Of a stretch of DNA of 27,904 nucleotides, positions 15,531-23,380 are shown piece after piece. Under the pieces are notes generated by a model. The model had not been told where the DNA came from, did no database searches, and saw only the letters and a list, made by a program, of their open reading frames with translations. Each line of letters opens with the position of its first letter. Within the stretch, counting starts at the first letter, position 1. Location: positions 1-27,904 of the forward strand of contig CAZVOD010000060.1 in NCBI GenBank assembly GCA_964628385.1, read 5' to 3'. The position numbers were made by a program, and so were the translations under genes. The stretch is from JANQPA01 sp964628385. Its GTDB lineage: Bacteria; Bacteroidota; Bacteroidia; Chitinophagales; Saprospiraceae.

Positions 15531-16409
15531 TTAGTTGTTCATCTCTTCAAATCGCTTCACAATATCTTCTGCGGGCACTCCGAGGTTGTCCAGGAGAAAT
15601 TTAGCATCCTTGGCAAATTGATCATCGGGGTACTTTTCCAGAAAAGTCTCGTATTTAACTTTAGCTTCCTCAAAACGCTTCAAATCTCGATCCAGGATAA
15701 AGCCACTGATAAAGAGCGCTTCAGTTGCTTTAGGGTGCTCAGGATAACGGGATAAAAACCAATTATACAATTCTACGGACCTTTGATAAGATCGAGATTG
15801 GTTAGCAAGTTGGGCGGCATCAAATAGATAATTACCGGAGGCTCTATCATCTGGTAGGATCATAGCAAAAGCAGAGCAGGCATTGATATAATCATTGACT
15901 GCCTTAAAATTAAAACCGGTAGAATCAATAGTAGTCTGTTTGATCTTTTGGATTTGTTCTGCTAAAGAAACAGTATCCGGTGTATAAAAATTATTGGTTT
16001 GAGGAAATGCTTTTTGAGCTGCTTTCTTGATGACTACGGCCAACTCTTCGTTTTTTAGTTTCCTTTCATAGAGCTCGGCCAGGAAGCTGAGGTTTTGCGG
16101 AGTAAATTCTCCCGGGAAATGATTTTTGAGGGCTTTGTTTAAATAATCAACAGCCCTTGGTGTATTATTAGCTTTGTCGACCAGTTTTGCGGCTCTGTTC
16201 AGATATTCAGAGTTAATATCGTGACGGTCAGGGTAGGTAGAAACATATTTCTCGTAAGCTTCTAACAGCTCCTGACCTGCCTGGGAATCCGGTTGATCCA
16301 CTCGGTTTTCCAGTTTTTTGATTTTTCCGCTCAAGTTTTCAGGTTCGTTACCACAAGAAAACATAAATAATAATAGAGCGTAAGCGATAGATAGTCGTAA
16401 GAAATTCAT
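15531..16409 (-). CDS. TPR-repeat lipoprotein, BamD/YbgF-like
   Basis: 292-aa predicted lipoprotein: hydrophobic residues 6-17 end in FMFSC with Cys19. The mature part is all helical, with TPR-like units at about 40-105 and a clear tandem pair at about 205-283 (Y-x-x-S-V-E-L-Y-N-W-F-L-x-x-Y-P-x-H-P-K-A and the following E-A-K-V-K-Y-E-T-F-L-E-K-Y-P-D-D). That pattern is typical of BamD, YbgF and related outer-membrane scaffolds, but the length and the diverged middle argue against calling it BamD itself. It is convergent with prfB and divergent from the photolyase. Probably an envelope scaffold; the partner is unknown. Confidence 0.8.
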   Translation of the reverse strand: MNFLRLSIAYALLLFMFSCGNEPENLSGKIKKLENRVDQPDSQAGQELLEAYEKYVSTYPDRHDINSEYLNRAAKLVDKANNTPRAVDYLNKALKNHFPGEFTPQNLSFLAELYERKLKNEELAVVIKKAAQKAFPQTNNFYTPDTVSLAEQIQKIKQTTIDSTGFNFKAVNDYINACSAFAMILPDDRASGNYLFDAAQLANQSRSYQRSVELYNWFLSRYPEHPKATEALFISGFILDRDLKRFEEAKVKYETFLEKYPDDQFAKDAKFLLDNLGVPAEDIVKRFEEMNN

Positions 16410-16431
16410 GGATATCGGTTTTATGCAGCGA

Positions 16432-16462
16432 TAAAAATAACGTCGTCCTTTAGGAGTACCAA
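16432..16462 (-). promoter_or_regulatory. Possible promoter for the TPR lipoprotein
   Basis: On the minus strand TTGG (16462-16459) and TATTTTTA (16439-16432, one mismatch to TAnnTTTG) are separated by 19 bases. The leader would be about 20 bases. Confidence 0.35.
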
Positions 16463-16538
16463 GCTTTTGGTGTTTAGTTTTTTGTAAACATTCTACTTCA
16501 TCTTCCTGTTGAGACTAAAAAATTTCAACTACAGTTTA

Positions 16539-17903
16539 ATGGAGAAAATTAGTATTTTTTGGCATCGCAGAGACTTGAGGCTTTTTGATAATGCCGGCCT
16601 TTACCATGCTTTGAAAGGAGAATATCCTGTGCTGCCTTTGTTTATTTTTGATAAAAATATTCTGGATAAATTACAGGACGAAGATGATGCAAGAGTCACC
16701 TTCATTCATGATAATATCAGTAATGTCAAGGAGCAGCTTAAAGAGAACGACTCTGACCTACTGGTTAAGTATGGTTTTCCGAAAGAAATTTGGGAAAAAT
16801 TACTCAGCGAATACGATATTCAGGAAGTATATACCAATCGGGACTATGAACCCTATGCCAAAGAGCGGGATAAGGCTATAAAAACTATATTATCTAACAA
16901 AGGCATTCCGCTGTATACTTTCAAGGATCACATTATTTTTGAAAGTGAAGAGGTACAGAAAAAAACTGGGGGTACGTATACTGTTTTTTCACCCTATGGC
17001 AGAAGATGGCGGGAGCGGCTAACCACAGAAACAGTTACCGCAGAGGGCCCAGATGGAACGGATGAGGTATCAGCTTTTTTAGCGTCTTATCCGTGTGAAA
17101 AGCATTTTAATAATTTTGTACAGGTAAAAGATAACCTCAATCTACCTTTGCTCCGGGAAATGGGCTTTATAAGGTCTCATACGCCAATTCCGGACAGAGA
17201 AGTGTCTCGTTCGATAATAAAGGCGTATCATGAGAATCGTAATTTTCCGGGGATCAACGGAACTTCCAGGTTGGGGATACACTTTAGGTTTGGTACTATT
17301 AGTATCAGAGAAAAAGCCAGAAAGGCTGCCCGCATCAATGATACGTATTTCAACGAGTTAATTTGGAGAGATTTTTATTCCCAAATTTTGGATGCTTTTC
17401 CTCACGTTGTGGATACATCATTCAGGCCGGAATACGACTATATTGAATGGAGAAATGACGAGGCTGAGTTTGAGCGCTGGTGCCATGGGGAGACGGGGTA
17501 TCCCATCGTTGATGCCGGTATGCGTGAATTAAACGAAACGGGCTATATGCACAACAGGGTGCGGATGATCACTGCTAGCTTTTTGACTAAACACCTGCTG
17601 ATAGACTGGCGCTGGGGGGAAGCTTATTTTGCCAGAAAACTCCTGGATTACGAACTGTCTTCCAACAACGGTGGATGGCAATGGGCCGCCGGTAGCGGTA
17701 CTGATGCAGCACCTTATTTTCGTATTTTTAATCCTACTTCTCAACTAAAGAAATTTGATAAAGACCTGACTTACGTCAAAAAATGGGTTACAGAATACGG
17801 TACAGATAAATATACCGCTCCGGTAGTTGATCATAAAATGGCTAGAGAGCGTTGCCTTGAGACTTATAAATCAGGGTTAGACCGGGGTAAAAAAGCGGTT
17901 TGA
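16539..17903 (+). CDS. phrB: Deoxyribodipyrimidine photolyase, class I CPD type
   Basis: 454-aa light-driven DNA repair enzyme that splits pyrimidine dimers using FAD. I start at ATG 16539, as M-E-K-I-S-I-F-W-H-R-R-D-L-R-L is the family N-terminus; a TTG at 16509 would add ten residues. The antenna domain covers about 4-130 and the helical FAD domain about 200-450. The electron-transfer Trp triad aligns with E. coli W306, W359 and W382 as Trp304, Trp357 and Trp380. Lesion-binding residues in N-E-L-I-W-R-D-F-Y, the M-H-N-R-V-R-M segment and T-D-A-A-P-Y-F-R-I-F-N-P are all present. A cryptochrome is less likely given this complete repair signature. It suggests a sun-exposed habitat. Confidence 0.94.
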   Translation: MEKISIFWHRRDLRLFDNAGLYHALKGEYPVLPLFIFDKNILDKLQDEDDARVTFIHDNISNVKEQLKENDSDLLVKYGFPKEIWEKLLSEYDIQEVYTNRDYEPYAKERDKAIKTILSNKGIPLYTFKDHIIFESEEVQKKTGGTYTVFSPYGRRWRERLTTETVTAEGPDGTDEVSAFLASYPCEKHFNNFVQVKDNLNLPLLREMGFIRSHTPIPDREVSRSIIKAYHENRNFPGINGTSRLGIHFRFGTISIREKARKAARINDTYFNELIWRDFYSQILDAFPHVVDTSFRPEYDYIEWRNDEAEFERWCHGETGYPIVDAGMRELNETGYMHNRVRMITASFLTKHLLIDWRWGEAYFARKLLDYELSSNNGGWQWAAGSGTDAAPYFRIFNPTSQLKKFDKDLTYVKKWVTEYGTDKYTAPVVDHKMARERCLETYKSGLDRGKKAV

Positions 17904-17983
17904 TTCGTTAGGCTTTACATTTTTTCAATATTATTTTCTAATCTCAATAACTCCTTCTATATTTTGCAGAATAATTCATATTC

Positions 17984-18508
17984 ATGGAGCAAGCTTTGCG
18001 AAATATAATAAGAGGAATTGACTGGATTAATGAGAAAGTGGGACAAGCCACCTCATGGTTGACGTTATTTCTAGTCTTGTTAGTCTGTCTAGACGTGATT
18101 ACACGCTATTTTTTCAGCAGTCCACAAACCTGGGTACGAGAGCTGGAATGGCATATTTTTGCGCTTATTTTTCTTTTGGGGGCCGGATATGCTTTCAAAC
18201 ACGACAGGCATGTGAGAGTAGATCTATTCTACACTAAAATGGAAGAGAAGGATAAAGCGTTGATCAACCTTATTGGTAGTGCGCTTTTTCTTTTGCCGTG
18301 GTGTATTGTTATTTGCTTTGTGTCGTTTCAGTTTGGCCTTGAATCACTGAGGATCAACGAAACATCTCCTGATCCGGGTGGCCTTCCGGCTCGCTATATC
18401 ATAAAGTTCTTCATAGCTATTGGTATGCTACTTTTGTTCCTGCAGGGGGGGGGCAGCGTATTGGAGTCCTATCTCACCTACAAAAATGGCCAGGCACCCA
18501 AAAACTGA
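17984..18508 (+). CDS. dctQ: TRAP transporter small permease, DctQ family
   Basis: 174-aa inner-membrane subunit with four hydrophobic helices (about 20-40, 55-75, 95-118 and 137-155). It has the family features W-V-R-E-L-E-W-H near residue 46 and the following H-x-R-V-D-L-F-Y at the end of the second helix. Together with DctM it forms the sodium-driven secondary permease of a TRAP system, which needs a separate periplasmic binding protein. dctM starts 6 bp after its stop, so the pair is an operon. The coding sequence contains nine consecutive G at 18445-18453 (Gly155-Gly157), an unusual homopolymer here. Confidence 0.93.
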   Translation: MEQALRNIIRGIDWINEKVGQATSWLTLFLVLLVCLDVITRYFFSSPQTWVRELEWHIFALIFLLGAGYAFKHDRHVRVDLFYTKMEEKDKALINLIGSALFLLPWCIVICFVSFQFGLESLRINETSPDPGGLPARYIIKFFIAIGMLLLFLQGGGSVLESYLTYKNGQAPKN

Positions 18509-18514
18509 TATTTT

Positions 18515-19822
18515 ATGGCGATCATTGCAATTATTCTATTTCTCAGCATTTTTATCCTCATCCTGTACGGATATCCGGTAGCATTTACGCTCGGTGGGAT
18601 TTCTATTTTGTATGCGATTTGCTTTTTGGATATAAATAGCTTTAGTGCATTGCCGCCGAGAATCCTTGGAGTGATGAGCAATTATGTGTTGTTGGCTGTA
18701 CCACTGTTTATTTTTATGGGTATAATGTTAGAGAAGTCAGGTATTGCTCAAAATTTACTGGAGACTATGGCCATACTATTTGGTCAGTTAAACGGCGGGC
18801 TGGCCATGTCGGTGGTTATTGTCGGTGCTTTGTTAGCTGCCTCCACAGGTATTGTAGGGGCTACAGTAGTGACTATGGGCGCTATCAGTCTTCCTACTAT
18901 GCTTCAGCGAGGCTATAAGGCGGAATTATCAACAGGGACGATTGCAGCCTCGGGTACGTTGGGTCAAATTATTCCACCATCTGTCGTACTAGTGCTTTTG
19001 GGCAGTGTGTTAAATGTTTCTGTGGGAAAATTATTTGCAGCAGCTCTGCTTCCCGGAATTGTACTGGTACTCCTTTATTTGGGGTACATCTTTATCAGAG
19101 CGCGGCAGTTACCGCATGAAGCACCTCCTATTCCGGAGGAAGAGATCAGACAGTTTAAAGCCCAGAATTTTGGGCGAAAAGTATTCAAGGCTTTTCTGCT
19201 GCCTTTGTTGCTAATAGTTGCGGTATTGGGATCTATCTTTGCCGGTATTGCATCTCCGACAGAGGCAGCCGCTGTTGGAGCCATGGGGGCTACCTTGATG
19301 ACTATTGCACAGGGAAAACTTTCCATGAAAGTCCTCAAAGAAGTAATGCAAGAAACTACTCATCTTACCAGTATGGTTTTTATAATATTATTGGGCGCCA
19401 CTACTTTTTCCTCTGTTTTTAGAGAAATGGAAGGCGATGTTTTTCTGGTAGATTTGATAGCAAACGCCGACTTACCAGTGAATGTTTTTTTATTGCTGGT
19501 AATGGTAGTGGTCTTTATTGCGGGCTTTTTCATAGATTTCATTGAGATCATTTTTATCATTGTACCTGTAGTGGCCCCTGTCTTTATCGCTCTTGGAGTG
19601 GATCTCATTTGGATTGGAGTGTTGCTGGGGCTCAATTTGCAAATGTCTTTCCTTACCCCGCCATTCGGCTTTTCTTTGTTTTATCTAAAAGGAGTAGCAC
19701 CACCTGAGGTGACTACCCAGCAGTTGTATCGCGGGATCGTTCCGTTCATTATTATTCAACTGATTTTGCTTAGCCTGATAATTTTATTTCCGGATCTTAT
19801 CTACCTGATTTTTGGTCAATAA
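18515..19822 (+). CDS. dctM: TRAP transporter large permease, DctM family
   Basis: 435-aa membrane protein with about 12 hydrophobic helices, the substrate- and sodium-translocating subunit. Typical DctM segments are visible: VPLFIFMGIMLEKSGIA, the AAS-T-G-I-V-G-A-T-V-V-T-M-G loop, G-T-L-G-Q-I-I-P-P-S near residue 150, S-P-T-E-A-A-A-V-G-A near 245, and S-F-L-T-P-P-F-G-F near 380. It is complete and close-coupled to dctQ. There is no dctP directly beside it; the only candidate binding protein is the minus-strand gene at 21452-22561. That protein resembles oxoacid or lactate TRAP binders, so the pair likely imports a small carboxylate. Confidence 0.94.
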   Translation: MAIIAIILFLSIFILILYGYPVAFTLGGISILYAICFLDINSFSALPPRILGVMSNYVLLAVPLFIFMGIMLEKSGIAQNLLETMAILFGQLNGGLAMSVVIVGALLAASTGIVGATVVTMGAISLPTMLQRGYKAELSTGTIAASGTLGQIIPPSVVLVLLGSVLNVSVGKLFAAALLPGIVLVLLYLGYIFIRARQLPHEAPPIPEEEIRQFKAQNFGRKVFKAFLLPLLLIVAVLGSIFAGIASPTEAAAVGAMGATLMTIAQGKLSMKVLKEVMQETTHLTSMVFIILLGATTFSSVFREMEGDVFLVDLIANADLPVNVFLLLVMVVVFIAGFFIDFIEIIFIIVPVVAPVFIALGVDLIWIGVLLGLNLQMSFLTPPFGFSLFYLKGVAPPEVTTQQLYRGIVPFIIIQLILLSLIILFPDLIYLIFGQ

Positions 19823-20074
19823 ACCGCCACTTGCGAAAGCCTATCGTAAGCTTACTTGCCGGCAATCATATTTTTATGGTAACAAAAGCTAATTTTTTAT
19901 AAATTTATTTTACTCAGTCAAAAATTTCTTTACAAATATTCCTAAAAATAAAACCGAAGACAAATAGAAGAATAAACAAAACCTCAGCGATACCAAAACA
20001 ATACGCTTTTATGACTGCTTTATAAGATGAGCAAAAAATACCATAGAGGGATTCTAGCTGTCGATTCAAAATAA

Positions 20075-20239
20075 GAAGTTGTTTAAAAATGTCGTTTCAT
20101 GTTTGCAGACAAAACATTGTTCACCAAATACTTCAGCTTTTTTTCTTTCCGTAGCTTTGGCTACGCAAAGAAAAAAACGCTTCGCCTTGCTGCACAAGCC
20201 TTTGCCTTCAACTATAAACCCACATGCTCAAACAATTTC
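20075..20239. mobile_element. Candidate 165-bp miniature inverted-repeat element (MITE-like)
   Basis: The ends are imperfect inverted repeats: GAAGTTGTTTAAAAATGT at 20075-20092 and, on the other strand, GAAATTGTTTGAGCATGT from 20239 inward (14 of 18 match). TAA flanks it on both sides (20072-20074 and 20240-20242), as a 3-bp target duplication would. Inside is an 18-bp stem with one mismatch (20138-20155 with 20160-20177) around a 4-base loop. There is no start-to-stop gene inside, so movement would depend on a transposase elsewhere. The flanking part of this 487-bp gap (19823-20074, 20243-20309) is AT-rich with only a TTGCCGGCAA palindrome at 19856-19865. Inferred from structure; not matched to a named family. 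Confidence 0.5.
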
Positions 20240-20309
20240 TAAGAATAGGTGACAACATTGGCACTTTGATGTACAGTGATAATGGCTGGGAAAAAATTAA
20301 AATACTTGT

Positions 20310-20633
20310 ATGAAAAAGCCTTTAATCGTAAAATTAAAAGCTAAGCTAGGCTTGGCACACCGATTACACTGGGGTTTTTCTGCGGGCTGTGTGATGGACG
20401 TTATTGAATCTGATATTATTGATGGCGTATTATTTCATCAGGTATGGACACCGAACAATAAGAAACTGTGGTTACAAAGTGATGAAGTTGAAGAAGTTAT
20501 TTTTCATCGATTGAGCAAAAGAGAACAAAAGCAATGGAATGATCGGCAGTTGGCTCGTTTAAAGGCCCTCAATAAAGACGAACAACAAAACGCTATTAAC
20601 CAATTTATCCACATTATCAATAGTGAAGAATAA
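20310..20633 (+). CDS. Unrecognised 107-aa basic/charged protein
   Basis: I do not recognise this family. The product has a lysine-rich start (MKKPLIVKLKAKLG), no signal peptide or membrane helix, a central H-W-G-F-S-A-G-C-V-M-D-V segment with one Cys, and a charged helical C-terminal half (about 70-107, rich in K, R, Q and E). ATG start, whole reading frame, and a hairpin terminator behind it support a real gene. It stands alone between the candidate miniature element and the TapB-like gene. Nothing in the context assigns a function. Confidence 0.6.
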   Translation: MKKPLIVKLKAKLGLAHRLHWGFSAGCVMDVIESDIIDGVLFHQVWTPNNKKLWLQSDEVEEVIFHRLSKREQKQWNDRQLARLKALNKDEQQNAINQFIHIINSEE

Positions 20634-20642
20634 GCAAGTAAA

Positions 20643-20688
20643 TAGTAGTAAGAGAGAAGGCCTTAGTATATAAAGCCTTCCTGCTACT
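20643..20688. terminator. Hairpin between converging 107-aa gene and TapB-like gene
   Basis: AGTAG (20643-20647) with CTACT (20684-20688) and GAAGGC (20656-20661) with GCCTTC (20675-20680) form a two-part stem exactly in the 66-base gap between converging genes. The U-tract is weak on both strands. Confidence 0.6.
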
Positions 20689-20699
20689 CATATGGTTTA

Positions 20700-21398
20700 T
20701 TATCTCTGAATCTTTGTGAGCACTTGGCTACTTAAAAGCTTGTTATTTTTAGCATTATAAGATTCTGTTTTTACTGCTCCTACGCCATCAGCATACCAAC
20801 TAACGATTTTAGTACTGGTCTTACTCATCATAACTTTAGTCTCAGAGACATAAGAAACCTTGATGCAATCAAACTTACCGGCATCAGTAGTGATAGTTTC
20901 GCGACCCTCCACAACGTGGTCCGTAATTTTGATTTTAGTACTCATGTTCATTACTCCCATATCCACTTTAATGACTGTTTCGGAATCAGGTATGGTTTGT
21001 CCAACCTCCAGGTCTGTGGGGATGGTAAGGCCATCTCCCTCGATGGTCATTTCCGCATCTTGTCCTTCCGGCATCATTTGGTTTTGAGGGCCCAGGAAAT
21101 TGCGCATATCCATTTTGAACAGATTACCGTCGCAGGATATTCCGAATTCCATAGTAAAATCATCTTTCTCTTTTTTACCTTTCCATGTGGCTTTAACTGT
21201 TGCAGCTTTATTCCCATCCTTTTCACTAACTTCAATGACTTCCTGGATGGTGGTAGCTTCTACCTTTCCTTTTCTGCTACGATTTTCATATTCCAGAATG
21301 GTACCTTTTTCAAATGGGAAGAAGCGATTACAACTACCTTGAGCATTTAAGTTAAGTGCTAAACAACCAAGTAAGAATACAATCAAAAATTTTTTCAT
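20700..21398 (-). CDS. Secreted TapB / DUF3108-like protein
   Basis: 232-aa exported protein. The first 20 residues form a signal peptide ending NAQ; a Cys at residue 12 is too early to be a lipobox. The mature part begins C-N-R-F-F-P-F-E-K-G-T-I-L-E-Y and continues as alternating beta strands, ending with W-Y-A-D-G-V-G-A-V-K-T-E-S-Y. This is the pattern of the DUF3108/TapB beta-sheet family seen in many Bacteroidota. Function is unknown; a periplasmic or surface role is inferred. It lies 53 bp downstream of dctP on the same strand, so the two may be cotranscribed. The family call is by pattern only. Confidence 0.7.
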   Translation of the reverse strand: MKKFLIVFLLGCLALNLNAQGSCNRFFPFEKGTILEYENRSRKGKVEATTIQEVIEVSEKDGNKAATVKATWKGKKEKDDFTMEFGISCDGNLFKMDMRNFLGPQNQMMPEGQDAEMTIEGDGLTIPTDLEVGQTIPDSETVIKVDMGVMNMSTKIKITDHVVEGRETITTDAGKFDCIKVSYVSETKVMMSKTSTKIVSWYADGVGAVKTESYNAKNNKLLSSQVLTKIQR

Positions 21399-21451
21399 GT
21401 AATGTTTAATTAATTATGGTTTTTAAGAAATTAGAAACGTTTTATTGTCGA

Positions 21452-22561
21452 CTATGAAAGCTGTAGTTGTTCATAAAAAATCCGCTCAGTGATATCGGCA
21501 TATTGCGCTGCTTTCTTTCTAAAATTATCATAAGAGCCATATACCTTTTGAGCTAAAGGATCGCTAGCCGTAAACTTCTGGACGACCTCTTCCGTATAGG
21601 CTCTTAATGCTGCAAGCACTTCTCTCGGAAACTTACGAACTTCTACGCCATTTTTTATTAGCTCAGAAAGGGCCTTTGCATTTTGAGCTTCCATCTCTGT
21701 TAGTACAAACAAGTTGATATAGCTGGTAGCTACCCGGACAATCTGTCTTAAATCTTCGGGCAGTCCATCAAATACTTCTTTATTGAAAATAAACTCCAAG
21801 GCGGTACCCGGTTCATGCCATCCTGGCGAATAGTAGTATTTTGCAATATCCTGAAAGCCCATTAAGGTATCGTGGAACGGGCCCAGCCATTCAGTTGCAT
21901 CTATAACGCCTCTTTCCAGCCCGGTATATATTTCGCCTCCCGCCAACAAAACAGGAGCGCCTCCTGCTTTACTGAGCACCTTACCACCCAATCCCGGAAT
22001 ACGCATTTTGAGGCCCTTCAGGTCAGCTACACTATTGATTTCGCGATTGTACCATCCGCCCATTTGCACGCCAGTATTGCCGCCTAGCATAGGTACCAGA
22101 CCGAAATCCCGATAGAGTTCTTCCCAGAGCTGTAGGCCTCCGCCGCTGGTGATCCAGGCATTCATCTGCTGGGCATTCATTCCGAAAGGCACTGAAGCAA
22201 AAAACTGCGCTGCGGGTGTTTTACCAGCCCAGTAGTAGGCACAGCCGTGACCAATTTCGGCTACTTGATTCCTTACTGCATCAAAACTTTCCAGCGCCGG
22301 TACTAACTCTCCGCCTCCGTATACCCGCACATTAATTCTTCCGCCTGACATTTGCTTCAACAGCGCTGCATATAAGCTACAGGCTTCACCTAAAATGGGA
22401 AAATTGGGCGGCCAGGTAGTAACCAGCTTCCAATCGTACCGCTGTGAACTGATGGCCGCATTATTACTTTGGGCATTTCCTTTACCTACAATACTTCTCA
22501 AGATCACAGGTAAAGAGATCGTACCTATTGCCAGACCTTTGAAAAAGGTTTTTCTGTTCAT
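21452..22561 (-). CDS. dctP: TRAP transporter substrate-binding protein, DctP family (TakP / TTHA0766-like)
   Basis: 369-aa periplasmic solute receptor for a TRAP transporter. The N-terminus N-R-K-T-F-F-K-G followed by a hydrophobic run resembles a Tat signal with RK replacing RR; the mature protein starts near residue 31. The family features T-T-W-P-P, G-E-L-V-P-A-L-E-S-F-D-A-V, G-G-W-Y-N-R-E-I-N-S, L-K-G-L-K-M-R-I-P-G-L-G-G, G-G-E-I-Y-T-G-L and V-I-D-A-T-E-W-L-G-P are all visible. They follow closely the 2-oxoacid binder TakP and the calcium-lactate binder TTHA0766, as I remember them. That predicts a metal-bridged 2-oxo- or hydroxy-carboxylate ligand. It is on the opposite strand to dctQM and 1.6 kb away. 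Confidence 0.92.
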   Translation of the reverse strand: MNRKTFFKGLAIGTISLPVILRSIVGKGNAQSNNAAISSQRYDWKLVTTWPPNFPILGEACSLYAALLKQMSGGRINVRVYGGGELVPALESFDAVRNQVAEIGHGCAYYWAGKTPAAQFFASVPFGMNAQQMNAWITSGGGLQLWEELYRDFGLVPMLGGNTGVQMGGWYNREINSVADLKGLKMRIPGLGGKVLSKAGGAPVLLAGGEIYTGLERGVIDATEWLGPFHDTLMGFQDIAKYYYSPGWHEPGTALEFIFNKEVFDGLPEDLRQIVRVATSYINLFVLTEMEAQNAKALSELIKNGVEVRKFPREVLAALRAYTEEVVQKFTASDPLAQKVYGSYDNFRKKAAQYADITERIFYEQLQLS

Positions 22562-22822
22562 GCTAAGTTTTTTACAAGGAATATTTTGCCTTATTTTTAG
22601 AATATATTGGAAAATGCACGATTTGCTTTTTTTTTACCCACATATTGCGCTTAGCAGGGCAAAAGGACCAAATTGTCATACATTTTAAGACACCGGGCTT
22701 GTTTTAAACAGGATTAATATAGTTAAATTTCTACAGGTGACAGATAAAATCAGCGAGAAGTTATTCCCTCAACATAGAAATTTATAGGAACTCAGTTAAT
22801 GTAATCAAAAAACTTACTTTTA

Positions 22823-22855
22823 ATTGGACTGTCTGTTAGAAAAAAACTAATTTTG
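22823..22855 (+). promoter_or_regulatory. Bacteroidota-type promoter for the metal cassette, nearly leaderless
   Basis: ATTG (22823-22826) and a perfect TAnnTTTG box, TAATTTTG (22848-22855), are 21 bases apart. Only six bases (22856-22861) separate the box from the ATG at 22862, so transcription would begin at or next to the start codon. An AAAATTTG box lies the same six bases before the next gene's ATG (23367-23374), but lacks a clear upstream partner. Confidence 0.6.
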
Positions 22856-22861
22856 GATATT

Positions 22862-23293
22862 ATGAAGAAGAGAGCAGCTATATCGATATTGATCTTTTAT
22901 GTGTTGTCTACGCTGGGCATATCAGGTACACAGCATTTGTGTAAAGGTCAATTAGAAGCTGTTGATTTTTTGATCGATTCAGGGCACGATTGCTGCAACC
23001 AATCTTGTGCATCAATAACTGAGCACCATTCTTCATCAGAGCAAGATAGTTGTAATAAGTCAATGGACTGCTGTGAAGATGAAGCCTTCTATTTCCAGTT
23101 CGACGAGAATTACTCGCTAAAGACTTTAGAAGAAAGTCAGGAAAAAAATATAGAAGTACCCGGGTTAAATACTTTTAATAATTTAACTGCTCAATCGGGG
23201 CAATTTTGTAAACAGATTATTCCTCTTAGTACTTCTCCACCCTCCCCCCTTCCTATTTATCTTAAAAATTGTTCATTAATATTTTATGCCTGA
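22862..23293 (+). CDS. HYC_CC_PP family protein, Cys/His-rich, metal-associated
   Basis: 143-aa exported or anchored small protein. Residues 5-20 are hydrophobic, with no clear cleavage site. The family hallmarks are visible: His25-Leu-Cys27 (the 'HYC' motif with Leu for Tyr), the Cys44-Cys45 and Cys70-Cys71 pairs, and Pro127-Pro128 in S-P-P-S-P-L-P. Between them are Cys49, His55-His56 and Cys64, a dense set of soft-metal ligands. The ATG at 22862 is preferred, because the in-frame TTG at 22853 lies inside the promoter's -7 box. Its two downstream neighbours are a periplasmic HMA-domain protein and a TonB receptor, pointing to metal (likely copper) handling. The family has no proven biochemical role; the metal link is inference from ligands and context. 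Confidence 0.82.
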   Translation: MKKRAAISILIFYVLSTLGISGTQHLCKGQLEAVDFLIDSGHDCCNQSCASITEHHSSSEQDSCNKSMDCCEDEAFYFQFDENYSLKTLEESQEKNIEVPGLNTFNNLTAQSGQFCKQIIPLSTSPPSPLPIYLKNCSLIFYA

Positions 23294-23319
23294 ATTCTTA
23301 TTATTAGGCTTGTTTTGAT

Positions 23320-23341
23320 TTTCCATTGTCCTAAATGGAAA
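23320..23341. repeat. 8-bp hairpin between HYC_CC_PP and HMA genes
   Basis: TTTCCATT (23320-23327) pairs with AATGGAAA (23334-23341) around a six-base loop, in the 87-bp spacer. Without a T-run it is more likely mRNA structure than a terminator. Confidence 0.35.
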
Positions 23342-23380
23342 CTGATTATCAAATAGTTAGATCATCAAAATTTGTAAATA

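Noticed and set aside
20075..20239. Stop-free frame of about 50 codons on the minus strand of the candidate element
   Set aside because: No start codon, and it runs through the hairpin; more likely a by-product of the repeat than a peptide gene.
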